Source: an uncultured Prevotellaceae bacterium
Lineage (GTDB): Bacteria > Bacteroidota > Bacteroidia > Bacteroidales > Bacteroidaceae
DNA: 45,678 nucleotides
NCBI GenBank assembly: GCA_900315105.1
Contig: OMXX01000028.1
Location: forward strand, 1-45,678
Reading direction: 5' to 3'
A program made the translations under genes and the position numbers. Positions 26,038 to 35,828 of the stretch are shown one piece after another. Position 1 is the stretch's first letter, and each line of letters starts with the position of its first letter. The notes beneath the pieces were generated by a model. That model worked only from the letters and a program-made list of their open reading frames with translations. It searched no databases and was not told the origin of the DNA.

Positions 26038-27441
26038 ATGTTTAAGAAAATATTTTTATTGGCATTACTATCTACATTACTCCCCCTTGGGGGGATGGGG
26101 GGCTTTTCCTATGCCCAAAACCCAATCGCTCAAACTTGCTTCTCCACTGACCCTGCTCCTATGGTGAGTGGAGATCGACTGTATGTATTCACTGGACATG
26201 ATGAGGAGAATGCTGACTTCTTCTGGATGAACGAGTGGCGTTTGTTCTCAACAGCTGATATGGTGAACTGGACTGATCACGGATGTCCTTTGAGCCAATG
26301 CGACTTCAAATGGGCTGATGACCGTTCATGGGCTCCACAATGTATTGAACGTAATGGAAAGTTCTACCTATATGTGCCTATCCACTCAAAGATCAGCGGT
26401 GGTATGGCTATCGGTGTAGGAGTTGCTGACAAGGTAGAAGGTCCTTATCACGATGCTCTCGGCAAGCCACTCTTTGAAAACGGTAAATGGGATCACATCG
26501 ACCCTACCGTATGGATTGATGAGAATAATCAGGCATATATAGGATGGGGAAACCCACGTTTCTATAGTGCGAAGCTATCAGAGGACATGATTCATCTGGA
26601 TTCAGAGTTGAAATGCGACTCTACTATCCAGCGATATGTTGAAGGTCCTTGGCTTCACAAGCAACGTTCTCTCTCAAAGGACGAGATTAAGAAGTTAGGT
26701 TTGACAAAGAAGGAACTTGCTGCCTCTGCTTGGGGAAAGTATTTCCTTATCTATGCTGCTGGCGGTATTCCTGAGTGCATAGCATATTCTGAGGGTCCTA
26801 CGGCTCAGGGACCTTGGACTTACGTTGGTGAGGTTATGCCACAGACAAACGAAACAAACTCGTTTACAAACCATAGCGGTATCATCGAGTTTAAGGGACA
26901 TAACTATTTCTTCTACCATACAGGTTGGCTTCCTAAGGGTGGAGGCTTTGCGAGAAGTGCATGTGTAGAGGAGTTTGAATGGCAGAAGGATGGTCGATTG
27001 CCTGTCATCAAGCCAACACATGAAGGTCCTGCTCCTATCGGCAAGCTCAATCCATTTGAGATTGTTCAGGGTGAGACAATGGCTTTCTCGCAGGGTATCA
27101 AGTCAGAATGGAACAAGAAGCAGAACCGCGTTTGGGCAAGTGATATACACAATGGTGACTGGATAAAGCTTCGTGAGGTGGATTTCTCAAAGACACCTTC
27201 TACCATAACCGTTACAGCAGCAAGTGCTCTTCAGGGCGGACAGATTGAGGTGCATCTTGACTCTATTCAGGGTGAGAAGATAGCAACCGTGGATATTACC
27301 CCAACTGGTGGCTGGGAGGAATGGGAGGAATTCTCTGCTCCTGTCACAAAGATACAGGGCACCCGCGATGTGTTCTTCCTGTTCAAAGGATTAAAAGGCT
27401 GTAAGCTGTTTAATCTTGATAAGTGGTTCTGTAAAGAATAA
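26038..27441 (+). CDS. GH43 with C-terminal CBM6
   Basis: A 467-residue secreted enzyme. The signal peptide (1-27) is partly encoded by a GC-rich repeat (LLPLGGMGG). The GH43 propeller spans about 28-330: D38 in FSTDPAP, D155 in HIDPTVWIDE and E202 in RYVEGPW. A CBM6-type beta-sandwich follows (about 345-467, FEIVQGETMA to LDKWFC). The closest style is the GH43 group of beta-xylosidase/alpha-L-arabinofuranosidase enzymes carrying CBM6. It is clearly paralogous to the gene at 32470 and to the GH43 part at 5405 in the motif around TDPAP/ADPAP. Separated from its neighbours by GC-rich repeats on both sides. Confidence 0.88.
   Translation: MFKKIFLLALLSTLLPLGGMGGFSYAQNPIAQTCFSTDPAPMVSGDRLYVFTGHDEENADFFWMNEWRLFSTADMVNWTDHGCPLSQCDFKWADDRSWAPQCIERNGKFYLYVPIHSKISGGMAIGVGVADKVEGPYHDALGKPLFENGKWDHIDPTVWIDENNQAYIGWGNPRFYSAKLSEDMIHLDSELKCDSTIQRYVEGPWLHKQRSLSKDEIKKLGLTKKELAASAWGKYFLIYAAGGIPECIAYSEGPTAQGPWTYVGEVMPQTNETNSFTNHSGIIEFKGHNYFFYHTGWLPKGGGFARSACVEEFEWQKDGRLPVIKPTHEGPAPIGKLNPFEIVQGETMAFSQGIKSEWNKKQNRVWASDIHNGDWIKLREVDFSKTPSTITVTAASALQGGQIEVHLDSIQGEKIATVDITPTGGWEEWEEFSAPVTKIQGTRDVFFLFKGLKGCKLFNLDKWFCKE
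26078..26104. repeat. GC-rich repeat inside a signal-peptide coding region
   Basis: CTCCCCCTTGGGGGGATGGG encodes residues LPLGGMG of the GH43 signal peptide. It resembles the second hairpin of intergenic copies R1, R2 and R4. Confidence 0.6.
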
Positions 27442-27442
27442 A

Positions 27443-27532
27443 CAGCCTCTCCCCCTCCGCCCTTCCACGTAGGGAGGAAGCTATCCCCCTACCCCCACAG
27501 GGGGAGTAGATACATTTTATCGCTATAGGGGA
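27443..27532. repeat. GC-rich palindromic repeat, intergenic copy R2
   Basis: It starts right after the GH43 stop. A diverged CCTTCC...GGAGGAAG hairpin, a CCCCCTACCCCCACAGGGGG hairpin and the GGGGGAGTAGATACATTTT tail (27500-27532), almost identical to R1. The remaining bases to 27600 are AT-rich (AAATAGTAAATAG repeats). Confidence 0.8.
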
Positions 27533-27600
27533 ATATATAGTAAATATAAAAATTACAGAATAAATTGTAAATAGTAAATAGCTAAATAGTAAATAATATT

Positions 27601-29640
27601 ATGTTTAAAAGACTACTTTTATTGGCATTAGTATCTAACATCCTTCCCTTTGGGAAGACTTGTTTAGACTGTTACGCACAGGTATCTCCTGACGGTAAAC
27701 TGAAAGTGACCGTAACATGTGAAGACGGTAAGCCTTCATACGTTGTAAATTATAATAACACCACTTGTATAGGAAAGTCAGACCTCGGTCTGAATACGAA
27801 CATAGGTGACTTCACAAAAGATCTCACCCTAAAAAGCACTTCTGAGGTAAAGGCTATTGTAGCTGACTACACCTTATATAATATAAAGCGTAAGAATAAT
27901 CATTACGAGGCAAACCAGCAGGTATATACCTTCGCTAATAAAGAAGGTAAGGATGTGATGAAGGTTACATTCAATGTAAGTAATAATAACATCGCTTTCC
28001 AGTATGAGTTGCTGAAGTCAAAAAAAGAGGCTATGTGCGTTGTTGTGAACAGCGAGGCTACATCTTTCTCTATGGTTGACGGTACAACAACCTTCATGTG
28101 CCCACAGATGGGTGAGATGACAGGTTTCGCACGTACAGCACCTAGCTATGAAACCCATTATGACGCTGATCAGGAGACGGGCAAGAATGGTTGGGGACTA
28201 GGTTATACCTTCCCATGTCTTTTCAAGGCTCCTGGTGCTTCGGAACAGAATATCTGGATTCTCGTTTCTGAGACAGGTTCTGCAGGTAACTATCCTGGCT
28301 GCAAACTTGAGAACAAGGGAGCAGGAAACTATCAGATTTCTTTCCCAAGCCAGAAGGAGAACAACGGATATGGCTCAACAGGTGCTCAGATGGCTTTGCC
28401 TGACACAACACCTTGGCGTACTATCACTATCTCTGACAACCTCAAGAATATTGTAGAGTCAACAATTACATGGGATGTGCTCGCTGCACAGAATTCTGCA
28501 CAGGTAGATGCAAATACTATTGCTACGCTTCGTGACAAGGTGAAGGAGTCATATGGTCGTGGTGCATGGTCATGGATTATTGCTAACGACGAGAGCTGTA
28601 ACTTCGACACACAGAAGCAGTATATAGACTTTGCCGCTGCAATGGGATGGGAGTCACTTCTCATTGATGCACAGTGGGATACACAGATTGGTCGTGATCG
28701 TATTGCAGAACTTGCAAAATATGGTAAGGAGAAGGGCGTATATCTCTATCTCTGGTACAACTCAAACGGTATCTGGAATGATGCACCTCAGACTCCACGA
28801 AACTGCATGAGCACGGCTTTCCGTCGTCAGCAGGAGATGGAATGGATGCAGAGCATAGGAATCCGCGGTATCAAGGTTGACTTCTTCGGAGGTGACAAGC
28901 AATGCACCATGGAGCTTTATCGTGATATCCTCATGGATGCTATGAAGCATAACATCCTCGTTATCTTCCACGGCTGTACACTTCCACGCGGATGGGAATA
29001 TCTCTTCCCTAACTATGTGGCAAGTGAGGCTGTACGTGCTTCTGAGAACCTGCACTTTGGTCAGAACGAGTGCGACCGTGAGGCAATGGATGCTACTTTC
29101 CTTCCATTCATCCGTAATGTAGTAGGCAGCATGGATTTTGGAGGTTCAACACTCAACTGGTACTATAACCCAAAGAACTCAAACGAGATGTGGGGTGGTC
29201 ATCGTGTAACTTCCGATGTATTCGCCCTCGCAACAGCAATATTGTTCCAGAGTCCTGTTCAGCATTTTGCTATGGCTCCAAACAATCTCAATGATGCTCC
29301 AGCATGGGCTGTTGACTTCATGAAGAATGTTCCAACAAAATGGGAGGACATCCGCTATATTGACGGTTATCCAGGAAAGTATATCGTTCTTGCTCGTAAG
29401 AGTCAGGAAGGTAAGTGGTATGTAACTGCCGTTAATGGTCAGAAGCAACCATTGAAGGTAACTATTCCTATGGATATGTTCGAGGTTGGAAGCACAGTAA
29501 GTGTATATAGCGATAGTGACAAAGGCATTAAAGGTGTAACTCCTAATGGCTCTGTTAAGGAGATGAAGGTTGCAAATACATTATTGAAAAAAGGATTCTC
29601 CGCAACAATACCTGTGAATGGTGCACTTGTAATTAAATAA
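27601..29640 (+). CDS. GH97 retaining-type alpha-galactosidase
   Basis: A 679-residue secreted GH97 enzyme, full length. Signal peptide 1-27; N-terminal beta-super-sandwich about 28-300 (VSPDGKLKVTV, IAFQYEL); (beta/alpha)8 barrel about 305-575; C-terminal beta-domain. The barrel has RGAWSWI (320-326), LLIDAQWD (353-360) and GIKVDFFGGDKQ (423-434), whose D427 matches the Asp nucleophile of retaining GH97 alpha-galactosidases rather than the Glu base of inverting SusB-type alpha-glucosidases. SEAVR (475-479) holds the likely acid/base Glu. It would remove alpha-D-galactose from side chains. Its signal-peptide codons match a GC-rich dispersed repeat. Confidence 0.9.
   Translation: MFKRLLLLALVSNILPFGKTCLDCYAQVSPDGKLKVTVTCEDGKPSYVVNYNNTTCIGKSDLGLNTNIGDFTKDLTLKSTSEVKAIVADYTLYNIKRKNNHYEANQQVYTFANKEGKDVMKVTFNVSNNNIAFQYELLKSKKEAMCVVVNSEATSFSMVDGTTTFMCPQMGEMTGFARTAPSYETHYDADQETGKNGWGLGYTFPCLFKAPGASEQNIWILVSETGSAGNYPGCKLENKGAGNYQISFPSQKENNGYGSTGAQMALPDTTPWRTITISDNLKNIVESTITWDVLAAQNSAQVDANTIATLRDKVKESYGRGAWSWIIANDESCNFDTQKQYIDFAAAMGWESLLIDAQWDTQIGRDRIAELAKYGKEKGVYLYLWYNSNGIWNDAPQTPRNCMSTAFRRQQEMEWMQSIGIRGIKVDFFGGDKQCTMELYRDILMDAMKHNILVIFHGCTLPRGWEYLFPNYVASEAVRASENLHFGQNECDREAMDATFLPFIRNVVGSMDFGGSTLNWYYNPKNSNEMWGGHRVTSDVFALATAILFQSPVQHFAMAPNNLNDAPAWAVDFMKNVPTKWEDIRYIDGYPGKYIVLARKSQEGKWYVTAVNGQKQPLKVTIPMDMFEVGSTVSVYSDSDKGIKGVTPNGSVKEMKVANTLLKKGFSATIPVNGALVIK
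27637..27670 (+). repeat. GC-rich repeat inside the GH97 signal-peptide codons
   Basis: 31 of 34 bases are identical to the non-coding copy at 33935-33968, including the core CCTTCCCTTTGGGAAG. It encodes NILPFGKTCLD. Confidence 0.75.
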
Positions 29641-29700
29641 AAAGACTAAGGACGAAGGTCTAAGGACATTGATCTCAACCTTAGTAAAGGTACAATTAAA

Positions 29701-32301
29701 ATGAAGAAAAAACTATTTATCCTACTATTCTCTGGATTACTGCCTTCAGGTAAGGTGGTAATGAGCTGTTATGCTCAACAATACCCTTATCAGAACACTT
29801 CACTCTCAGCCCATGAGCGTGCTGTGGATTTGTGTTCACGCCTCACACTTGAGGAGAAGGCATCACTCATGCTTGATGACTCTCCTGCAATTCCACGTTT
29901 CGGCATTAAGCATTGGCAGTGGTGGAGCGAGGCTCTTCATGGCTATGCCAATATGGGAAATGTGACCAACTTCCCTGAGCCTATCGGTATGGCTGCTTCA
30001 TTTAATAATGATTTGGTATATAAGGTGTTCGACGCTGTCAGCACAGAAGCACGTGCCAAGTGGAATGAGTTGCAGAAATCAGGTGATGATGTTCTGCGTT
30101 TCCATGCCCTCTCTGTCTGGACACCTAACGTAAACATATTCCGTGACCCACGTTGGGGACGCGGTCAGGAGACATACGGTGAGGACCCATATCTCAGTTC
30201 GCTCATGGGTGATGCCGTTGTTCGCGGTCTTCAGGGACCTGAGAACTCTAAGTATCGTAAGCTCTGGGCTTGTGCTAAGCACTATGCCGTTCACTCAGGA
30301 CCAGAGTGGAGCCGCCATACAGCAGATATCAATAACATCTCTGCCCGTGACCTCTGGGAAACCTATCTCCCAGCCTTCAAGTATCTTGTAGAGGAGTCAA
30401 AGGTACGTGAGGTGATGTGTGCATACCAGCGCTATGACAATGAGCCTTGTTGTTCAAGCACACGTCTGCTTCAGGATATTCTCCGTAATGAGTGGGGCTT
30501 CAAGTATCTCGTGGTTAGTGACTGTGGAGCTGTTTCCGACATCCACGAGAATCATAAGGTGGCAAGCGATGCCGTTCACTCTTCTGCCCGTGCCACACTT
30601 GCCGGTACTGATGTAGAGTGTGGTTTCAACTATGCCTACAAGAGTATTCCAGAGGCTGTTAAGCGTGACCTTATCAAGGAATCAGAGGTTGACAAGCACG
30701 TCATCCGTCTGCTTGAAGGCCGTTTTGATCTCGGTGAAATGGATGATCCTTCACTCGTAGAGTGGAGCAAGATCCCATCTTCTGTACTTGAGAGCAAGGA
30801 GCATCTTCAGATAGCCCTTGACATCGCTCGTCAGTCTATCGTACTCCTTCAGAACAAAAACAACGTACTTCCTCTTGCTAAGAATGAGAAGGTAGCTGTC
30901 ATTGGTCCTAACGCAAACGACAAGGTGATGATGTGGGGTAACTATAACGGTACTCCTACAACTACATCAACCGTTCTTGACGGCGTTCGTCTCTACAACA
31001 AGAAGGCAAAGTATATGCAGGGATGCGACCTTACTGATAATAAGATTGTCACAGATGTATTCGACCAGCTCTCATTCGAGGGAAAGAAGGGATTCAAGGG
31101 TACTTTCTGGAATAATGCAAAGCGTGAGGGGGCTCCTGTCGCAACACTTTGGCACGCTTCTCCTTTCTTCAAGACAACAGCAGGTAACTATCAGTGGGCT
31201 CCAGGTGTAAACCTAACAGACTTCAGCGCTCAGTATGAGACAGTTTTCCGTCCTAAGAAGTCAGGCGAAGTTGTTATCAACGTAGAGTCTGTTTCTGACT
31301 TTGACGTTATCGTTAATGGTGAGGTTAAGCAGAAGTTCAATACATGGCGCGTAACCCCTACCCGCACACCTATTCAGGTAGAGGCTGGCAAGGAATACAA
31401 GATTGAGATTCACTTTGCTCACGTTCCTACATGGGGTGCAAGTATCCGTGTAAACGTAGGTACAGAGTCAATCATCAACTATGACGATATCATCAAGAAG
31501 CTCGCAGGATATGACAAGGTTGTCTTTGTAGGTGGTATTGCAGCTTCACTCGAAGGTGAGGAAATGCCTGTTACTATCGAAGGCTTCAAGGGAGGTGACC
31601 GTACAAACATCGAGCTTCCTGCTGTTCAGCGTAACTTCCTCAAGGCACTCAAGGCTGCCGGCAAGAAGGTTATCTATGTAAACTGCTCAGGTTCTGCCAT
31701 TGCATTACAGCCAGAGACAGAGTCATGTGACGCTATCGTACAGGCTTGGTATCCTGGCATGAAGGGTGGTGAGGCTGTTGCAGACGTGCTCTATGGCAAG
31801 GTGAACCCAAGCGGTAAGCTCCCTATCACATTCTATAAGAACTCAGAACAACTTGGTGATTTCGAGGACTATAACATGGCAGGTCGCACATATCGCTATA
31901 TGAAGAACGACAAGCCTCTCTATCCATTCGGCTATGGACTTTCATATACAGACTTTGAGATTGGCAATGCTACTCTCTCTGCTGATAAAATAACTAAGGG
32001 ACAGACCGTTACAATGACTATCCCTGTAACAAACAAGGGCAAGAAGGATGGCACAGAAGTTGTTCAGGTATATGTTAAGAACCCAAGCGACCCTAATGGT
32101 CCTATAAAGCAGTTGCGTGCCTATAAGCGCGTGGACGTAAAGGCTGGTCAGACAGTCAATGCCACTATCACCATCAACGACAAGAGTCTTGAGTGGTTTG
32201 ATGAGGGCACAAACACCATACACACAAAGGAAGGCTCTTACGAGCTTGTATATGGCAACTCTTCCGATGCAACAAAGGCCATCGGAATAAAGGTAGAGTA
32301 A
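29701..32301 (+). CDS. GH3 beta-xylosidase-type enzyme with PA14 insert
   Basis: An 866-residue secreted GH3 enzyme. Signal peptide 1-26. The (beta/alpha)8 domain has WSEALHG (75-81), FRDPRWGRGQETYGEDP (147-163), KHYAVHSGPEW and the nucleophile D274 in LVVSDCGAVSD. The alpha/beta-sandwich domain starts near 390 (SIVLLQNKNNVLPL); a PA14-like insert lies at about 450-575; SLEGEEMP holds the probable acid/base Glu; PFGYGLSYTDF leads into the C-terminal fibronectin-III-like domain. The pattern is that of Prevotella and Bacteroides xylan-induced beta-xylosidases, which hydrolyse xylo-oligosaccharides. It lies 60 bp after GH97 in the same run. Confidence 0.92.
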   Translation: MKKKLFILLFSGLLPSGKVVMSCYAQQYPYQNTSLSAHERAVDLCSRLTLEEKASLMLDDSPAIPRFGIKHWQWWSEALHGYANMGNVTNFPEPIGMAASFNNDLVYKVFDAVSTEARAKWNELQKSGDDVLRFHALSVWTPNVNIFRDPRWGRGQETYGEDPYLSSLMGDAVVRGLQGPENSKYRKLWACAKHYAVHSGPEWSRHTADINNISARDLWETYLPAFKYLVEESKVREVMCAYQRYDNEPCCSSTRLLQDILRNEWGFKYLVVSDCGAVSDIHENHKVASDAVHSSARATLAGTDVECGFNYAYKSIPEAVKRDLIKESEVDKHVIRLLEGRFDLGEMDDPSLVEWSKIPSSVLESKEHLQIALDIARQSIVLLQNKNNVLPLAKNEKVAVIGPNANDKVMMWGNYNGTPTTTSTVLDGVRLYNKKAKYMQGCDLTDNKIVTDVFDQLSFEGKKGFKGTFWNNAKREGAPVATLWHASPFFKTTAGNYQWAPGVNLTDFSAQYETVFRPKKSGEVVINVESVSDFDVIVNGEVKQKFNTWRVTPTRTPIQVEAGKEYKIEIHFAHVPTWGASIRVNVGTESIINYDDIIKKLAGYDKVVFVGGIAASLEGEEMPVTIEGFKGGDRTNIELPAVQRNFLKALKAAGKKVIYVNCSGSAIALQPETESCDAIVQAWYPGMKGGEAVADVLYGKVNPSGKLPITFYKNSEQLGDFEDYNMAGRTYRYMKNDKPLYPFGYGLSYTDFEIGNATLSADKITKGQTVTMTIPVTNKGKKDGTEVVQVYVKNPSDPNGPIKQLRAYKRVDVKAGQTVNATITINDKSLEWFDEGTNTIHTKEGSYELVYGNSSDATKAIGIKVE

Positions 32302-32407
32302 GTCCGTTGTGAATCCGTTGTAAGTCCGTTGTAAGTCCCATCTGACTCCAATTCAGAATAGGCGTTGGATTGGACTTACATTGGACCTGGATTGGAGCTG
32401 AATTGGA
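32301..32407. repeat. 11-bp-period array C with mirrored halves
   Basis: Five 11-nt units (AGTCCGTTGTA type) at 32301-32355, an 8-nt spacer, then four 11-nt units ending ATTGGA at 32364-32407. The second half carries the complementary motif, so TCCAATTCAG and CTGAATTGGA can pair. It starts at the last base of the GH3 stop codon and fills most of the gap to the next gene. Units 1-3 match array A. Confidence 0.75.
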
Positions 32408-32469
32408 CTTGCTTCTTTCTTATGACAATTTCGTTTAAAAACTACCATTAACAAAAAAGATTTACAATC

Positions 32470-33834
32470 ATGCTTAAAACTAAAACACTATCCAAGGCAA
32501 TTACAATGGCGGCTATGCTTTGCTCTACTTCAGCTTTTGCACAGCTCAATATGCCTATTATCCAGACAAAGTACACAGCTGACCCTGCACCATACGTGCA
32601 TGGCGATACTGTCTATCTCTTCACCACCCACGACGAGGATGGAGCTGGCGGCTTTATGATGAAGGACTGGCTTCTCTATACCTCTACTGATATGGTGAAC
32701 TGGGAGGATCACGGAGCTGTGGCTTCTCTCAAGGATTTTGAGTGGTACAAGGGCAATAATGGCGCATGGGCAGAACAGGTCATTGAGCGTAATGGAAAGT
32801 GGTATATGTATTGTCCTATTCATGGTAATGGTATAGGCGTGCTCGTGGCAGACTCACCTTTCGGTCCTTACAAAGACCCACTCGGAAAGCCACTTGTTTG
32901 GCAGAAAGAGCATTGGTACGACATTGACCCTACCGTATGGATTGATGATGACGGACAGGCATATATGTACTGGGGTAATCCAAACCTCTATATGGTTAAG
33001 CTCAACGAGGATATGATATCTTATTCTGGAGAAATTGTGGAGCATCCTAAGATCAAGGACTATCAGGAAGGACCTTGGTTCTGGAGCCGCAAGAATGCAA
33101 AGGGCGAGAAATGCTACTATATGGCATTTGCCTCAACCTGCTGTCCAGAGGGTATCGGCTATGCCATGAGCAAGAGCGCAACTGGTCCTTGGGAGTATAA
33201 GGGACATATCATGGATCATACTCCACGTACTCGTGGCAATCACCCTGGTATCATCGACTATAAGGGCAAGTCATATTGCTTCGGTCTCAACTATGACATC
33301 TTCCGCATGGAGACAAGCCGTCATGCAGAGCAGCGTTCTGTTTCTGCTGCCGAGATGACATATAATGCAGACGGCACTATACAGGAACTTCCATATTTCC
33401 AGGACTGCAAACTCGAACAGGTGGGCTCATTCAACCCTTTCCGTCAGGTTCAGGCAGAGACAATGGCTTGGGGATATGGTCTGAAGACAACACGCGAAAA
33501 CCCATCCGGTCCTTGGAACCCTACACTCTTTGTTACAGATATTGACGATGGCGAGTACATCATGCTCAAGGGTGTTGACTTCGGCAAGGGCGCAAAGAAG
33601 TTCACGGCTTCTTGTTCTGCTCATCTCTATGGTGGTGAGATGGAAATCCACATTGACGATGTTGACGGTCCTATGATTGGTAAAATCACAGTTCCTAATA
33701 CAAAGTTCAAGTATCAGGAGTTTACCACAAACCTCACTAACGCAAGTGGCAAGCACGACCTCTACTTAGTGTTCAAGGGTGGAAAGATGCAGAAGCGCAA
33801 TCTCTTCAATTTCGACTGGTGGAAAATGGAGTAA
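32470..33834 (+). CDS. GH43 with C-terminal CBM6
   Basis: A 454-residue secreted enzyme; the signal peptide ends around AFAQ (25). GH43 propeller about 28-310: D38 in YTADPAP, D153 in DIDPTVWIDDDG and E200 in YQEGPWFW. CBM6-like domain about 325-454 (FRQVQAETMAWGYG to FDWW). Its layout matches the GH43-CBM6 at 26038, and the two probably arose by duplication, but they differ enough to have distinct substrates. The expected activity is beta-xylosidase or alpha-L-arabinofuranosidase. Unlike several neighbours, its signal peptide has no GC-rich repeat. Confidence 0.88.
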   Translation: MLKTKTLSKAITMAAMLCSTSAFAQLNMPIIQTKYTADPAPYVHGDTVYLFTTHDEDGAGGFMMKDWLLYTSTDMVNWEDHGAVASLKDFEWYKGNNGAWAEQVIERNGKWYMYCPIHGNGIGVLVADSPFGPYKDPLGKPLVWQKEHWYDIDPTVWIDDDGQAYMYWGNPNLYMVKLNEDMISYSGEIVEHPKIKDYQEGPWFWSRKNAKGEKCYYMAFASTCCPEGIGYAMSKSATGPWEYKGHIMDHTPRTRGNHPGIIDYKGKSYCFGLNYDIFRMETSRHAEQRSVSAAEMTYNADGTIQELPYFQDCKLEQVGSFNPFRQVQAETMAWGYGLKTTRENPSGPWNPTLFVTDIDDGEYIMLKGVDFGKGAKKFTASCSAHLYGGEMEIHIDDVDGPMIGKITVPNTKFKYQEFTTNLTNASGKHDLYLVFKGGKMQKRNLFNFDWWKME

Positions 33835-33837
33835 AAG

Positions 33838-33968
33838 CCCACCCAGTCCCTCCCAAAGGGAGGGTTCCTCCCCCCTTACCCCCTCAAGGGGGAGTGGTTA
33901 GTATTTCTAATCATTGGGAGGAATATTAGTATAAAACATCCTTCCCTTTGGGAAGGCTTGGTTAGGCT
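33838..33968. repeat. GC-rich palindromic repeat, intergenic copy R4
   Basis: Two CCCTTTGGG-type palindromes in opposite senses (33847-33865 and 33940-33957) flank a CCCCCTTACCCCCTCAAGGGGG hairpin region and a diverged tail (33888-33923). It fills nearly the whole gap between the GH43 stop and the esterase start. Confidence 0.8.
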
Positions 33969-34001
33969 AATTATTTAATAACAACAATAACTCATAACCA
34001 A

Positions 34002-35810
34002 ATGAAAACTTTTCTTTCATCAATTATTCTCATGGCTGCTTGCTTGATGCCTGCAAAGGCACAACAGCCTGGTCCTTTCGGATTTGGCGGCCAGCAGTTA
34101 AAAAACAATCGTGCTGACAGCCTTTGTAGCAAGATTTATCGTGACATCAACTATGTAGGTGATGGTGAAGAGTATCACAACCTCGACATCTACATCCCAA
34201 AGAAAGAGGGCGTGGAAAAATTCCCAGTAGTGGTACATATCTACGGTAGCGCATGGTTCAGCAATAGCTCTAAGGGTATGGCTGATATCAATACTATCTG
34301 TGCTGCTCTCCTTGAGGCTGGCTATGCTGTAGTAACACCTAACCACCGCTCAAGTATGGATGCTAAGTGGCCTGCACAGATTAATGACATCAAGGCTGTA
34401 GTTCGCTTCCTCCGTGCAAAGGCTAAGAAGTTCAAACTCGACCCATCATTCATCGCTACATCAGGTTTCTCATCTGGTGCTCACCTTGCTTCTGTCATGG
34501 CTACATCAAATGGCGTGAAGGTGGCAAAATGCGGTACTCAAGAGTATGACATCGAGGGTAAGCTCGGTATCTTTACCGACTATGAAAGTAATGTGAACGC
34601 ATGCTGTGAATGGTCTGGTCCTGTTGACCTCCTCCACATGGATTGTGACGGAGTGGCAAAGGATCCAAAGAGCCCGGAGGTTGCTGTAATGGGTATGGAT
34701 AAGGAAGGACATACCGACAACTACGAAATGCTTTCTGCACTCTACTATGTTGACCCACAGGATGTTCCTGTTGGTATCTTCCATGGTATCAAGGATAACG
34801 TAGTACCTCATTGCCAGGGTTCTTTGTTCTATGACAAGCTTCAGGCTAATGGCGTGAAGTCATTCCTCGTAGAGGTACCTGAAGGTGGTCATGGCTTTAA
34901 CATGTACACTCCAGAAAACCTGAAGAAGATGGTGGAGTGGTTCAATTCTGCTCGTCTTGATCCTAAGTCAAGCATTCTTGAGAAGGGCGGTACAGGCGCA
35001 TATCCTGCTATCATGAAGGAAGAGGCAAGTCTGAAGGCACACACAATCTTCTGCCCACAGGATTTGTCAAAGTTCAATAAGAAGAATCCTCTCCCTGTAC
35101 TCGTATGGGGTAACGGAGCTTGCAACAATTCTCCTTTCGAGCACATGAACTTCCTCAACGAGATAGCATCTCACGGCTATATGGTAATAGCAACAGGCTA
35201 CTATCCTGCACCAGGTGTAAATGGCTGGAAATATGAGCGTTCAGTTTCTGAGCAGCAGCTGGAGTCAATTGACTGGATTATTGCTCAGAATAATGATAAG
35301 AATTCTCCTTACTTCGGTAAGATCAACGTGAAGAAGATTTGTGTGGCAGGTATGTCATGCGGTGGTCTTCAGACTCTCTCTAACTCTGCCGATCCACGTA
35401 TCTCTCTTCTTATGATTATGAATAGCGGTCTGTTCAACAACAGTAATGCCGGTTCTGCCGTTCCTGGTATGCCAATGCCATCAAAGGATAAGCTTAATGA
35501 GATCAAGGTGCCAATCATGTATGTACTTGGTGGTAAGGACGACATAGCATACGAGAACGGTATGGATGACTTCAAGAGAATCAAGCACGTTCCTGCTATT
35601 GCAGTTAACTATCCTGTTGGTCATGGCGGCACATACAGCCAGCCTTACGGTGGCGAGTTCTCTATTCCTGCTCTTGCATGGCTTAACTGGAATCTCAAGG
35701 GTGACAAGAATGCGGCTAAGATGTTCCTCGGTAATGATAACGGAATGTCACAGCGCAAGGATTGGACTATTGAGAAGAATGAACTTGTAGATCAGCCAAA
35801 GAAAAAATAA
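34002..35810 (+). CDS. Secreted tandem alpha/beta-hydrolase esterase
   Basis: A 602-residue protein with a signal peptide (1-20) and two alpha/beta-hydrolase domains in one chain. Domain 1 (about 45-318) resembles BD-FAE/hormone-sensitive-lipase-like esterases: VVHIYGSAWFS as oxyanion region, nucleophile S157 in TSGFSSGAH, D265 in HGIKDNVVP and H297 in EGGHGF. Domain 2 (about 345-585) has PVLVWGNGAC, nucleophile S452 in AGMSCGG, GGKDD and GHGG as the likely Asp and His. Both triads look intact. Such esterases remove acetyl or feruloyl groups from xylan; which domain does which is unknown. It is closely followed (18 bp) by a GH43 gene. Confidence 0.8.
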   Translation: MKTFLSSIILMAACLMPAKAQQPGPFGFGGQQLKNNRADSLCSKIYRDINYVGDGEEYHNLDIYIPKKEGVEKFPVVVHIYGSAWFSNSSKGMADINTICAALLEAGYAVVTPNHRSSMDAKWPAQINDIKAVVRFLRAKAKKFKLDPSFIATSGFSSGAHLASVMATSNGVKVAKCGTQEYDIEGKLGIFTDYESNVNACCEWSGPVDLLHMDCDGVAKDPKSPEVAVMGMDKEGHTDNYEMLSALYYVDPQDVPVGIFHGIKDNVVPHCQGSLFYDKLQANGVKSFLVEVPEGGHGFNMYTPENLKKMVEWFNSARLDPKSSILEKGGTGAYPAIMKEEASLKAHTIFCPQDLSKFNKKNPLPVLVWGNGACNNSPFEHMNFLNEIASHGYMVIATGYYPAPGVNGWKYERSVSEQQLESIDWIIAQNNDKNSPYFGKINVKKICVAGMSCGGLQTLSNSADPRISLLMIMNSGLFNNSNAGSAVPGMPMPSKDKLNEIKVPIMYVLGGKDDIAYENGMDDFKRIKHVPAIAVNYPVGHGGTYSQPYGGEFSIPALAWLNWNLKGDKNAAKMFLGNDNGMSQRKDWTIEKNELVDQPKKK

Positions 35811-35828
35811 TTAACCATATTACATTTT

